From Ditibartonella apihabitans (GTDB lineage Bacteria > Pseudomonadota > Alphaproteobacteria > Rhizobiales > Rhizobiaceae), in NCBI RefSeq assembly GCF_002007485.1, contig NZ_CP015820.1, positions 1,984,001 to 2,048,000 of the forward strand: a stretch of 64,000 nucleotides of DNA. The letters run 5' to 3'. The position numbers and the translations under genes are program-made. This document shows, one piece after another, positions 37,512-45,525 of the stretch. The notes below the pieces were generated by a model. That model searched no databases. It had not been told where the DNA came from and saw only the letters and a list, made by a program, of their open reading frames with translations. Numbering within the stretch: position 1 is the first letter of the stretch; every line of letters starts with the position of its first letter.

Positions 37512-38144
37512 TCAAACAGTAAATTTGAAACCGGCTCTGTTCTCTTCATAAAAATCCGATTTTATCTTTTTATATTCCGGATCACCATAAAGGTCGGGCA
37601 TTTCGCGACCAGCGAGAAAAGCAATAGAACTTTCGTTAGACATGCGAATATAGAAAGCTTTCAACTTTTTATAGAGACTGTTTCCGATGTCATAATCCTT
37701 GGCAATAACACCATCGCTTCGAGCATAGTTCTCGTAAATGACAACCGCATTCGCGCGCCTTTTTGCCCATTGAAACGTCTGTTTTTCTAGAGGATCTGCT
37801 TGATCTTCAAACTTTATCAACGCCTCGAAACCGGCTCTATGACTACCAGTTGCCTGATAGACCCTCGTATATTCATCCATGCCCATCTCATAAATGAAGA
37901 ACTCTGCTGTGTCCTGCTGGTCTTCCGTGTAAAGTCCATCTTTATTGGCCATGATTTCAGCAAGTTGACTGCGTGATAGTCCTTTGAAACTTTCAGCATC
38001 ATCTGTCACGTTGATACGGGCAGGTTTCAACTTTTCGGCCGCAACCGAGTTTGCTGTATCACTCCCCTTGGGCTTGGACGTTGTCGTCGTATTCTGAGTG
38101 GAAAATTGATTAATGCCATAAGCGGAATAGGATGTGTTTATCAT
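37512..38144 (-). CDS. Orphan cytoplasmic-type protein of unknown function
   Basis: The protein is 210 aa from the ATG at 38144, which has AGAGG 8 nt upstream (an in-frame GTG three codons earlier is less likely). The first 45 residues are Ser/Thr/Asn-rich and probably disordered. The rest is helical and charged, with DTAEFFIYEMGMDEYTRVYQATG and many Tyr and Lys residues. There is no signal peptide or membrane segment and no recognised domain. It sits alone after a very AT-rich promoter region (38220-38470), a setting typical of acquired genes or secreted effectors; that is speculation. Confidence 0.65.
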   Translation of the reverse strand: MINTSYSAYGINQFSTQNTTTTSKPKGSDTANSVAAEKLKPARINVTDDAESFKGLSRSQLAEIMANKDGLYTEDQQDTAEFFIYEMGMDEYTRVYQATGSHRAGFEALIKFEDQADPLEKQTFQWAKRRANAVVIYENYARSDGVIAKDYDIGNSLYKKLKAFYIRMSNESSIAFLAGREMPDLYGDPEYKKIKSDFYEENRAGFKFTV

Positions 38145-38841
38145 TTGACTCACCTCTTATGCACCGCCCCACCTGATGCATAAATGAAGGGGAAATGACA
38201 GCCATCATGTCTGCCTTTATGGACCCGATTGACATTATTCATTAATGCCATTTTGAATATAGTATATTTCACATATAAATTCAAATTTTTAAAAAATTTC
38301 CAATTTTAATATCAATATATTCCCCGATCATTCATTAGATAAATCTAAAAATGACGTTTATCCTGCTTAGATATGATCAACATAAATAATATTCAATTCA
38401 TTTCAATTTACTAATGTGATTGAACGCTTTAGAATCTTAAATCATAAGTTTATTTTTATTGTTCACTGGTCAGGAAATATTATTCTTGATCAAACCGAAC
38501 GCTCTTACTCCTGAGAGAAAAACAAAAGCGCGGCTTTTTTTGAATAAAACATCCGGCTCGACCGTCCGTTTTACTCAAGAAAACATTCCATAAAATTTTT
38601 TCAAATTGCCAAATTCACCACCTCAAAAGAAGAAAGTAAAAAAAGAAAACCGGAATTGTAGCCAAGACAAATCGGCATGACGAAAATCGACGTGACACAA
38701 AACGGCGTTCAAAATTCGGCAGCCAATTTTTTAAAAAGCGGGATGCCACTTTATTCACCGGTTAAAGCTCTTCTCATTTTCCTGCCGATCAGATAAAACG
38801 GAAGAAAATGATTTTCCGATGATGATAGACAGGAGAAAACG
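38145..38841. other. AT-rich gap of 697 bp, nothing identified
   Basis: No gene is supported. About 38220-38470 is strongly AT-rich and lies upstream of the minus-strand orphan gene; the part next to dapB holds only a GACAGGAGAAAACG ribosome-binding region. Confidence 0.4.
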
Positions 38842-39648
38842 ATGCGTTTGGCTGTAGTTGGTGCTGATGGTAGAATGGGAAGAGAGCTGCTTTCGGCAAT
38901 CGGCCGGATTGACGGTGTCGAACTTCAAGGCGCCATTGTCAAATCGGGTTCTCCGTTTATCGGAAAGGATGCCGGCCTTCTTATCGGTCAGGCAAATCTT
39001 GGCGTCACCATTACCGATGATCCTTTGCCGGTTTTTGCCAAGGTCGAAGGTGTTCTTGATTTTACCAGTCCGGTGGCAAGTGTGCTTTATGCAGGCTATG
39101 CCGCGCAGGCACGCATTGTCCATGTGATCGGCACAACCGGTTTTTCCGAAGAAGATGAAAAGAAAATCAAAGCGGCTGCCGCTCATGCAACAATTGTCAA
39201 ATCAGGCAATATGAGCCTTGGCGTAAACCTGCTCGCAGAGCTCGTCAAAAAAGCGGCAAAAGCCTTGGATATGGAAGATTACGATATTGAAATTGCCGAA
39301 ATGCACCACCGCAAAAAGGTTGATGCCCCTTCCGGCACAGCGCTGCTTTTAGGTAAAGCAGCCGCAGAGGCCCGCAACCAGAATTTGGCAGATGTGAGCG
39401 TGCGCGGCCGTGACGGGCATACAGGCGAAAGAAAAGCCGGTACAATCGGCTTTTCGTCTTTGCGCGGCGGCACTGTAGTCGGTGACCATTCGGTAATTTT
39501 TGCCGGTGATAACGAGCGCATTGTTCTTTCGCACCTTGCACAGGATCGCTCGATTTTTGCCGATGGCGCGGTGAAGGCTGCGCTTTGGGCGCAAAAACAA
39601 AAGCATGGACTTTATTCCATGGCCGATGTTTTAGGCCTTAATGATTAA
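38842..39648 (+). CDS. dapB: 4-hydroxy-tetrahydrodipicolinate reductase
   Basis: DapB (268 aa) reduces HTPA with NAD(P)H in the DAP/lysine pathway. The Rossmann motif [12 protein letters not shown] is at 5-16, GTTGF is at 97-101, and the catalytic and substrate motif [15 protein letters not shown] is at 153-167 (H155/H156, K159). AGGAG lies just before the ATG. It is followed 34 bp later by gpmA, a pairing common in Rhizobiales. Confidence 0.97.
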   Translation: MRLAVVGADGRMGRELLSAIGRIDGVELQGAIVKSGSPFIGKDAGLLIGQANLGVTITDDPLPVFAKVEGVLDFTSPVASVLYAGYAAQARIVHVIGTTGFSEEDEKKIKAAAAHATIVKSGNMSLGVNLLAELVKKAAKALDMEDYDIEIAEMHHRKKVDAPSGTALLLGKAAAEARNQNLADVSVRGRDGHTGERKAGTIGFSSLRGGTVVGDHSVIFAGDNERIVLSHLAQDRSIFADGAVKAALWAQKQKHGLYSMADVLGLND

Positions 39649-39682
39649 TTGACTTGAGTAAACCCCTATCAAGGAGGAAAGA

Positions 39683-40300
39683 ATGTCGCGAATATTGGTT
39701 TTGGTTCGACACGGACAAAGCGAGTGGAACCTGAAAAATCTCTTTACCGGATGGAAAGATCCCGATCTTTCTGAAAAAGGATTGGAAGAAGCAATCTCCG
39801 CCGGGAAAAAATTAAAGGCAGCAGGATTGAAGTTCGACATTGCCTTCACATCCGCTCTGCAACGTGCACAACATACCTGCCAGCACATTCTCGACGAAAT
39901 GGGTCAGCCAAAACTTGAAACAATCAAAAATCAGGCTTTGAACGAGCGCGATTATGGCGACCTTTCCGGCCTCAACAAAGATGACGCCCGCAAGAAATGG
40001 GGCGAAGAGCAGGTTCACATCTGGCGCCGTTCTTACGATGTCCCACCTCCGGGTGGCGAAAGCTTGCGCGATACAGGTGCACGCGTTTGGCCCTATTACC
40101 TCCATAACATCCAACCGCATGTATTGCGTGGAGAGACGGTACTCGTTGCCGCCCACGGCAATTCATTGCGCGCACTCATCATGGCACTGGAAGGCTTGAG
40201 CGGCGAAGAAATCGTCAAACGCGAGCTCGCAACAGGTGTTCCGATGATTTACGAACTCAATGCCGATTCAACAATTGCTTCCAAAAAAGTGCTTGAATAG
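39683..40300 (+). CDS. gpmA: 2,3-bisphosphoglycerate-dependent phosphoglycerate mutase
   Basis: The protein is 205 aa, the short alphaproteobacterial form. VRHGQSEWN puts the phospho-acceptor at H10; [21 protein letters not shown] and [12 protein letters not shown] complete the active site. It interconverts 3- and 2-phosphoglycerate. AAGGAGG precedes the ATG, and a strong terminator follows, closing the dapB-gpmA unit. Confidence 0.96.
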   Translation: MSRILVLVRHGQSEWNLKNLFTGWKDPDLSEKGLEEAISAGKKLKAAGLKFDIAFTSALQRAQHTCQHILDEMGQPKLETIKNQALNERDYGDLSGLNKDDARKKWGEEQVHIWRRSYDVPPPGGESLRDTGARVWPYYLHNIQPHVLRGETVLVAAHGNSLRALIMALEGLSGEEIVKRELATGVPMIYELNADSTIASKKVLE

Positions 40301-40325
40301 ATAAACTTCAATTTAAACTTAAGCC

Positions 40326-40356
40326 ATGCCGGAACAAGTCTGCTCCGGCATTTTTT
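40326..40356 (+). terminator. Rho-independent terminator after gpmA
   Basis: ATGCCGGA and TCCGGCAT form an 8-bp stem with a 10-nt loop, followed by TTTTTT, 25 bp past the gpmA stop. Confidence 0.9.
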
Positions 40357-40486
40357 ATGATCACTGCTTTCTATCAGTCTGCATCGTGGAAATTTTATAT
40401 AAAGCTGAAGCCAAAAATCCTGAAGCTGAGGCACGTGAAAAAGCAACGCATAATATTAAAGACGGTACGGAGTTAAAAAGACCAAG

Positions 40487-40905
40487 ACCGCACTCCCCGA
40501 CACCACACTACACGACATTACCCTGCTCGAAACTTCATACCCCCCGACACCACACCGCTTTACATTACTTTGCGTGACATTGCACCGCTCGGCGTTACAC
40601 CGCCTGACATTGTTCTCCGAGACGTTCCATTGGCCGACTTACTCTTCGTGACGTTGTTCTGAACGACATTGCCCGACATCATATTGCTCAACATCGCAAT
40701 GCCTGACGTCGCGCTACTTGATTTTGCACTGCTCGACATTACTCTGACGTAACGTCACATTGCTTCTCATTACACCGCCTGAGATCAAACTACCCGATAT
40801 TTGCCTAACGACATTATCCCACCCGACATTAGTCTTCGTGAAGTTGCTCTGCATGACATAACTCTGCTCGACATCTCGATACCCGATATTATACTGTCCC
40901 AAATT
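40487..40905. repeat. About 28 degenerate 15-bp tandem repeats
   Basis: A run of roughly 28 units follows a GACATTNCNCTGCNT consensus with strong drift; examples are GACATTGCACCGCTC, GACATTGTTCTCCGA, GACGTTGTTCTGAAC, GACATTATCCCACCC and GAAGTTGCTCTGCAT. Most units are 14-16 bp, so phase is kept over about 420 bp. It dominates a 1136-bp gap (40357-41492) with no supported gene. There are no constant repeats separated by unique spacers, so it is not a CRISPR. Confidence 0.85.
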
Positions 40906-41492
40906 GCGGTTAAAAAAACTACGTTATTTCAATTCTGAAAGAATGTTTATCAATCGACGAAAAGTCGAGACAATTTGATTAATTCCTGCCATTTCATCCA
41001 TTAGTTTATACCCCACCTTCATTTTTATTTTCCCTTTTGCGTGCGCTCAATTTCATTCCATTTACTTCTCTGTTTCGTTCCATCTAGTTTATTTGAGTGC
41101 ACGCCGTTTCACCTGACTTTTGTTATTAGCTCCCATCCCGTTCACAATGACCCGCTTAAACTTTTTGGCCGTCTCATACTTTTTGACAACGACCGACCTC
41201 ATGCCAATCATCCCGCTGCCGGCCAGTCCTATAGAGTTCGATTTTTTTGTCGTGCCCCCCTGCCGGATAAGGTGACACCTGTGCCTCTTTCCATTGTTTG
41301 ATCTAAAAAAAAGCAAAACAACCAGCTTTTATCAAACCCGACCATTGTCGTTTTGATTTCCATTTTGCTGCTGAAGAAATCTATAATTTCTTGAACGGCG
41401 AAATTGTCGCCGAGATAAATGTCATGTTGGCTTGTGGGCTAAACAAAATTCGGGTTGACAGTTAAAGATTGCCAGCTTAGATGAAACGCAAT

Positions 41493-41577
41493 GCCCAGAT
41501 GGCGGAATTGGTAGACGCGCAGGTTTCAGGTATCTGTGCTGCAAGGCGTGGAGGTTCGAGTCCTCTTCTGGGCACCA
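41493..41577 (+). tRNA. tRNA-Leu (anticodon CAG)
   Basis: An 85-nt class II tRNA. The acceptor stem is GCCCAGA/TCTGGGC, the D-arm contains GGCGGAATTGGTAGACGC, and the anticodon stem CAGGT/ATCTG encloses the loop TTCAGGT (anticodon CAG, leucine). A variable arm and a GGTTCGAGTCC T-arm follow, and CCA is encoded. The integrase remnant 100 bp downstream points to its 3' end as an integration site. Confidence 0.97.
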
Positions 41578-41677
41578 TTCCCATTTTTTTAAATTATAAC
41601 TTACTGATTTTATTGAATTATTTTTAGAGAGAGGGCAAGAATTTTAAAAGAGAGGGCATAGAAGTTGATAGTTTGTT

Positions 41678-42031
41678 CTATTTTTGTAGTTTTGTGATCG
41701 CCTCCTTGGCAAGTCGGACGCGGTCTGCACTCTTGGTATAAAGTGACGGCATTACGTCATCAGTCCACCCGAACAGTGCTTTAAGTTGTGCCACAGTTGC
41801 ACCCGCATTAGCAGCACGTGTTGCACTGATCTTTCTAACGCCATGAGCAGATTTATGAACACCTGCCTTATTGCAGGCAACGCGGAAATAGTTACCAAAC
41901 GTTTCTTTTGTTAAAGGCTGCCCGTCACTGCCACAGATTAAGGCAATATCGCTTGTTGGTGATTTTTTTAACTTCCACGCTAAGACGGGCAAAAACAGTG
42001 GAATGACAACCGTTTTAAATCCGCTTTTTTC
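41678..42031 (-). pseudogene. C-terminal remnant of a tyrosine site-specific integrase
   Basis: The frame opens after a TGA near 42032 without a start codon and encodes about 117 residues matching the end of phage/island tyrosine recombinases: SAHGVRKISATRAANAGA with the HxxR pair, LKALFGW, and the nucleophile Tyr in SLYTKSADRVRLAKEA. The N-terminal DNA-binding domain and the first catalytic Arg are missing. It points at the 3' end of tRNA-Leu. It marks an old integration event and is unlikely to be active. Confidence 0.85.
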
Positions 42032-42174
42032 TGTTCATATAGTAGCCGCACCGACATGAACATGTTGCGCCATCCTAAGCCGCCAGCGTCGTTCTTTCTC
42101 AAACTGGCACACAAAGCACATGAAGCGAGATAGGTTCTTTTGCGCCTTCTCTCGAACTTCCCCCACCCTTTTTC

Positions 42175-43944
42175 TCAATTCCTACTCAGACTTTCATATC
42201 CTTTTCGGATCATAGCCGCCATGAGTTTACGTCTTACAGGTAAAAAAGATTCATAAGACATTTCTTGCCAATTTTCTGGTAGTGCTTGCTCGTAGCACAT
42301 TTTTTGCCATTGCTCTTGATTAATATTTCGGGTTTTCAACACCAATGGAACATACTCAGAAGGCTTTGCATCGTTAATATCAATATTATCCGGCCATTCT
42401 AGCAATGCATAATTCGCGATCTGATTGGTCATTTGCGTATCTTCTATGCCTAGACGTTCCAGATATTTTTTTGGAAACAGGTGGTGACGATCAAGAGCTT
42501 TTTTATTCGGTCTCAATTCCGGATCAAGCAAATCTCGAACGGTTTTTGTCGAGAACAAAACTCCGGCACCAAGAATGTTTTGAACAGCAATAAAGGCAAA
42601 GAGACCAGGATTATTTGCCGATGAATTATCCAAACGATCAGGAAGTGTTATCTCCCAGAAATCATTGGTCAGCATTGATGCGATCATGTTATTCAATTCC
42701 GACATGAACATCGACGCATTCCGGATATTTCTGAATCTCGCCAGATCGCCATCAAGTGTTGTTTCTGACGAACTTGTATAGTGTCCTGTCAAAGATGTTG
42801 CAAAAAACCATCGGCTTATCAAAGGCTGTAAATCGTGTTCTTCGATTTTATACCGCTCCCGCCCCATTAAATAGAATATATAGGCATAAAGCAGTGTAAT
42901 TTTTGATGAAATTAACTCCCTGCTACGAAACCCTGCCCCGATGATTGCATTTAAAAACTGATGCCAATTTCTCAGCTTGAGTACCTGCGCCTGCGCCTCT
43001 TTCAATGTATCGAATTGCCTGTCGCGACGTTCTGGATCAAAAAGGCCTGTTTCCGGATCTTTTCCCCGCAATATTTGATATACACTTTGCAAACGTCCCC
43101 GACCAAAACCATGGGCGATAGAAACACGTAAGAGCTGGCCTGGATCAGGCATGATGAGTTGATTGAACGGAGACGCATCACTCCTCGGTACCTCACGTGA
43201 CTGGCGGCAGAATGTTTCCAGTTCCTTCCTGCCCTCGGGCCAGAAAACCGAAAGAAGTGTGAGAATAAAATCAGACTGATTGAGCTTTACACCTTTGCTA
43301 TTGATCCGCACAAAAATATCGGAAACCTGCTCTTCATCGACATTTGCTTCTATTTCCAAAGCGGTAAACGGGTAAGATTTCAAGTTAAACAGCCGCTCTA
43401 TATTCTGTGCGATACGTTGCTCATCTTTAGGACTTAATTCGACCCTCTCCTTCAAATTCGAAAGAAATTGATTGATAACTGTAAAAGCAGTTTTCTCCGG
43501 TTCCCAGAGCACCGAAATATTCGGAATATATTCCGGGTCGCGAGTTACGGCTGCATCACAAACATCAAAACGTGCATCACGTGGTCGAAAGGCGATTTCA
43601 ATCTGCCGCTCCTGATAATTCTTGTCGAGAACTTTTTGATTATTGAACACCGCATAAAGTGAGGTTAAACGCTGCTGTCCATCAATAATAAGCCGCGCCG
43701 GATTTTTATATTGCTTATTTTCAGTGCCAATTTGACGAGCGCGATCATCATGAGCATTTGCCCAAAATAGAAAGTAGCCAACAGGAAAACCGCGATACAT
43801 GGAATCGAGAAGATCCCGCACCTTGGTATTTGACCAGACAAAAGGGCGTTGAATATCAGGAAGAGCTATGCTTCCCATTTTCAAGTCATTTAACAATCCC
43901 GCAAGATCGTAACTCACATTTGTAAAAGCGGTTTTGGCGGACAT
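42175..43944 (-). CDS. DUF262/HNH protein (GmrSD-like), candidate anti-phage nuclease
   Basis: The protein is 589 aa. The N-terminal DUF262 (ParB/Srx-like fold) shows LPDIQRPFVWS and IDGQQRLTSL (DGQQR at 88-92), then FVRINSKGVKLNQSD. The C-terminal part has DRHHLFPKKYL (from 485) and NQIANYALL, the HNH/DUF1524-type nuclease motif. Together these match the GmrSD/BrxU-like architecture that uses nucleotide binding to gate cleavage of modified phage DNA. It is the last gene of a minus-strand cluster; AAGGA lies 6 nt before the ATG and just after the FRG stop. The target is unknown. Confidence 0.88.
   Translation of the reverse strand: MSAKTAFTNVSYDLAGLLNDLKMGSIALPDIQRPFVWSNTKVRDLLDSMYRGFPVGYFLFWANAHDDRARQIGTENKQYKNPARLIIDGQQRLTSLYAVFNNQKVLDKNYQERQIEIAFRPRDARFDVCDAAVTRDPEYIPNISVLWEPEKTAFTVINQFLSNLKERVELSPKDEQRIAQNIERLFNLKSYPFTALEIEANVDEEQVSDIFVRINSKGVKLNQSDFILTLLSVFWPEGRKELETFCRQSREVPRSDASPFNQLIMPDPGQLLRVSIAHGFGRGRLQSVYQILRGKDPETGLFDPERRDRQFDTLKEAQAQVLKLRNWHQFLNAIIGAGFRSRELISSKITLLYAYIFYLMGRERYKIEEHDLQPLISRWFFATSLTGHYTSSSETTLDGDLARFRNIRNASMFMSELNNMIASMLTNDFWEITLPDRLDNSSANNPGLFAFIAVQNILGAGVLFSTKTVRDLLDPELRPNKKALDRHHLFPKKYLERLGIEDTQMTNQIANYALLEWPDNIDINDAKPSEYVPLVLKTRNINQEQWQKMCYEQALPENWQEMSYESFLPVRRKLMAAMIRKGYESLSRN
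43910..43938. repeat. Direct repeat copy 1 (29 bp), 5' end of the DUF262 gene
   Basis: TAACTCACATTTGTAAAAGC followed by GGTTTTGGC lies within the first 12 codons of the DUF262 gene. It recurs with a single mismatch at 44987-45015, upstream of the FRG gene, 1077 bp away. Confidence 0.9.
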
Positions 43945-43953
43945 GTTCTATCC

Positions 43954-44987
43954 TTACTTTTTCTTTTGATATTTATGTTTCAGGTAGCTAGCTATATGCT
44001 CAATATCAGGAAATAACGACTTTTCCGTAATATTAAATTTTTTGAGTTCCTCAATTATAGCTTTTTTCTTCTTCTTCGGGATTTTGAATTTTGTTTTAAA
44101 TTCCGTATTATCTTTGAACTTATAATCCATAAATCCCGAAACTATAAAAGCACCGGACTGCGCTATAATTCTTTTATTTGACTTAAAACTACTAACAAAA
44201 TAATATTTTTCAAAAAATCCGGTTCTATTTTGTTCACAAAATATGGCTTTTCTTTTTGTATGAAACTTAATAATTTTCCATAGCTTTCTGTTTCTTTTAC
44301 TTCTAGTGAACTGCTTTTTAAATATACTGTAAACGCCTGCTTATTTTTCGTTGTTTTATAATTATCGATTAACGATTTAAGACATGTTTTCTCGGACTCA
44401 CTTAATTGGGATAAATTACATATAATAGATAGCTTATCACTATCCGGATTAAGGATTTCCTTCTCTTTGAACTTAAATGTAAAAAAAGCGCCATCTTTAC
44501 ATTGTTCTTCTTCGTTATTACATGCAAAAAAAAGCGCAACTAATGGATTCGTTGTGACATCAAGCAATCTTGTCGGTAGTCCATAATGTTGACTACGCAT
44601 GAGGCGCTGAAAGCAAGTCACATCCTTTTGAAACTCGTCCGGTATTTCATTGATCAATTCAGTCAAACTTTTGCATTCAACATCAGCACCGTTCTCATAC
44701 CGGTTAAGACTCGGTTCCGGTTCCCAATCAAAGTCTGCTTGTCCACGATAACAAAATACATAATTTTCGGCTTGTTGAGACGAGTCATCATTACTTTCTT
44801 TGTGTTGTGCCGAGGTATCATTACTTTTGGTTTGTTTGTTCAAAACCTTTTCGATGAGATCGGATACACTATTAATTATTTTTGTTTCATCACCTTTTTC
44901 AGCACTACTCCTAATTCCCTTCAGATACCTAAATTTGGCGGGTAGTAGGCGATTTAGAAGTAATTTGTCATTCCCCCACATGCTCAT
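43954..44987 (-). pseudogene. FRG-domain protein with an internal -1 frameshift (possibly programmed or phase-variable)
   Basis: The frame from 44987 stops at 44163 after 274 codons, but the FRG family fold continues without a break in the -1 frame to a TAA at 43954-43956, giving about 344 aa. The first part has the name-giving motif FCYRGQ (78-83), RLMRSQHYGLPTRLLDVTTNPLVALFFAC and FFTFKFKE. The second part, in the other frame, reads RIIAQSGAFIVSG and ITEKSLFPDIEHIASYLK, both typical FRG C-terminal segments. The switch falls at GA-T-TTT-TTG (plus-strand A run 44212-44217), the canonical X-XXY-YYZ slippery pattern in correct phase. It may be decoded by -1 frameshifting, be an off state of a T-tract switch, be a sequencing error, or be dead. 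FRG proteins are found in defence islands; biochemical function is unknown. Confidence 0.85.
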
Positions 44988-45015
44988 AACTCACATTTGT
45001 AAAAGCTGTTTTGGC
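44987..45015. repeat. Direct repeat copy 2 (29 bp), overlapping the FRG start codon
   Basis: This copy matches 43910-43938 in 28 of 29 bases. Read on the minus strand it encodes AKTAFTNVSY, like the start of the DUF262 protein, then runs into the FRG start (GTGAGTTATGAGC). It looks like a leftover 5' fragment of a DUF262-type gene at the place where FRG was inserted. Confidence 0.9.
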
Positions 45016-45035
45016 CAATATAGTCTTTCTTGGAC

Positions 45036-45524
45036 TTATGGGCGTTTCCGTATTTTAAGATTGGCTCGCGGATCTTTATTCAGTTGCTTTAGTCGTTTAA
45101 TATCCAGCGTACGACTGGTCGTTTTTATTTGCTTGTTTTTAAAACCAAAATACTCATTAATTAACCAGCCTGGACCGTTATAAATTTCTTCAAGATCGCC
45201 ATTATGCTTTATCTTTAAGCCCAAATAATAATCCGGTACTCTTTCCTCCGTCACCCCCATATAAAAGATACTGTCTTGCATAGTTACACGAAGTTCTATT
45301 TTTGCTCCATGATTATCGGGATGCGTCGAAACTGCATTATGCTGTTGTTGTTTGGGGCTTAATATTTTTAAAAAATAATCAGCTTCTGCAAGTGTTTTAC
45401 CAATATCCCCTAAAAGAACACCATCCAATGCGAAAGATCTTGCAGGATAAGCCTCTCGTAATTTATCACAGATTGCCAACAACTCTGCGATAGATTGTTT
45501 TAATATCGTTGGCGAAGATGCCAT
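45036..45524 (-). CDS. DUF6998-like protein, methylase-coupled
   Basis: The protein is 162 aa. The layout LDGVLLGDIGKTLAEADYFL (33-52), then HNAVSTHPDNHGAKIELRVTMQDSI, then PDYYLGLKIKHNGDLEEIYNGPGWL resembles DUF6998-type proteins often found with restriction-modification genes. In relatives I recall HDA and IKAT at the places that read HNA and LRVT here, so a putative nuclease-like site would be altered. The ATG begins one base after the methylase stop (TGATATG) and has GGAG upstream, so the two are translationally coupled. Family assignment is from memory; function is unknown. Confidence 0.65.
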   Translation of the reverse strand: MASSPTILKQSIAELLAICDKLREAYPARSFALDGVLLGDIGKTLAEADYFLKILSPKQQQHNAVSTHPDNHGAKIELRVTMQDSIFYMGVTEERVPDYYLGLKIKHNGDLEEIYNGPGWLINEYFGFKNKQIKTTSRTLDIKRLKQLNKDPRANLKIRKRP

Positions 45525-45525
45525 A

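Noticed and set aside
40487-40905. Possible CRISPR array
   Set aside because: Units are contiguous and degenerate at 15 bp; there are no identical repeats separated by unique spacers and no cas genes.
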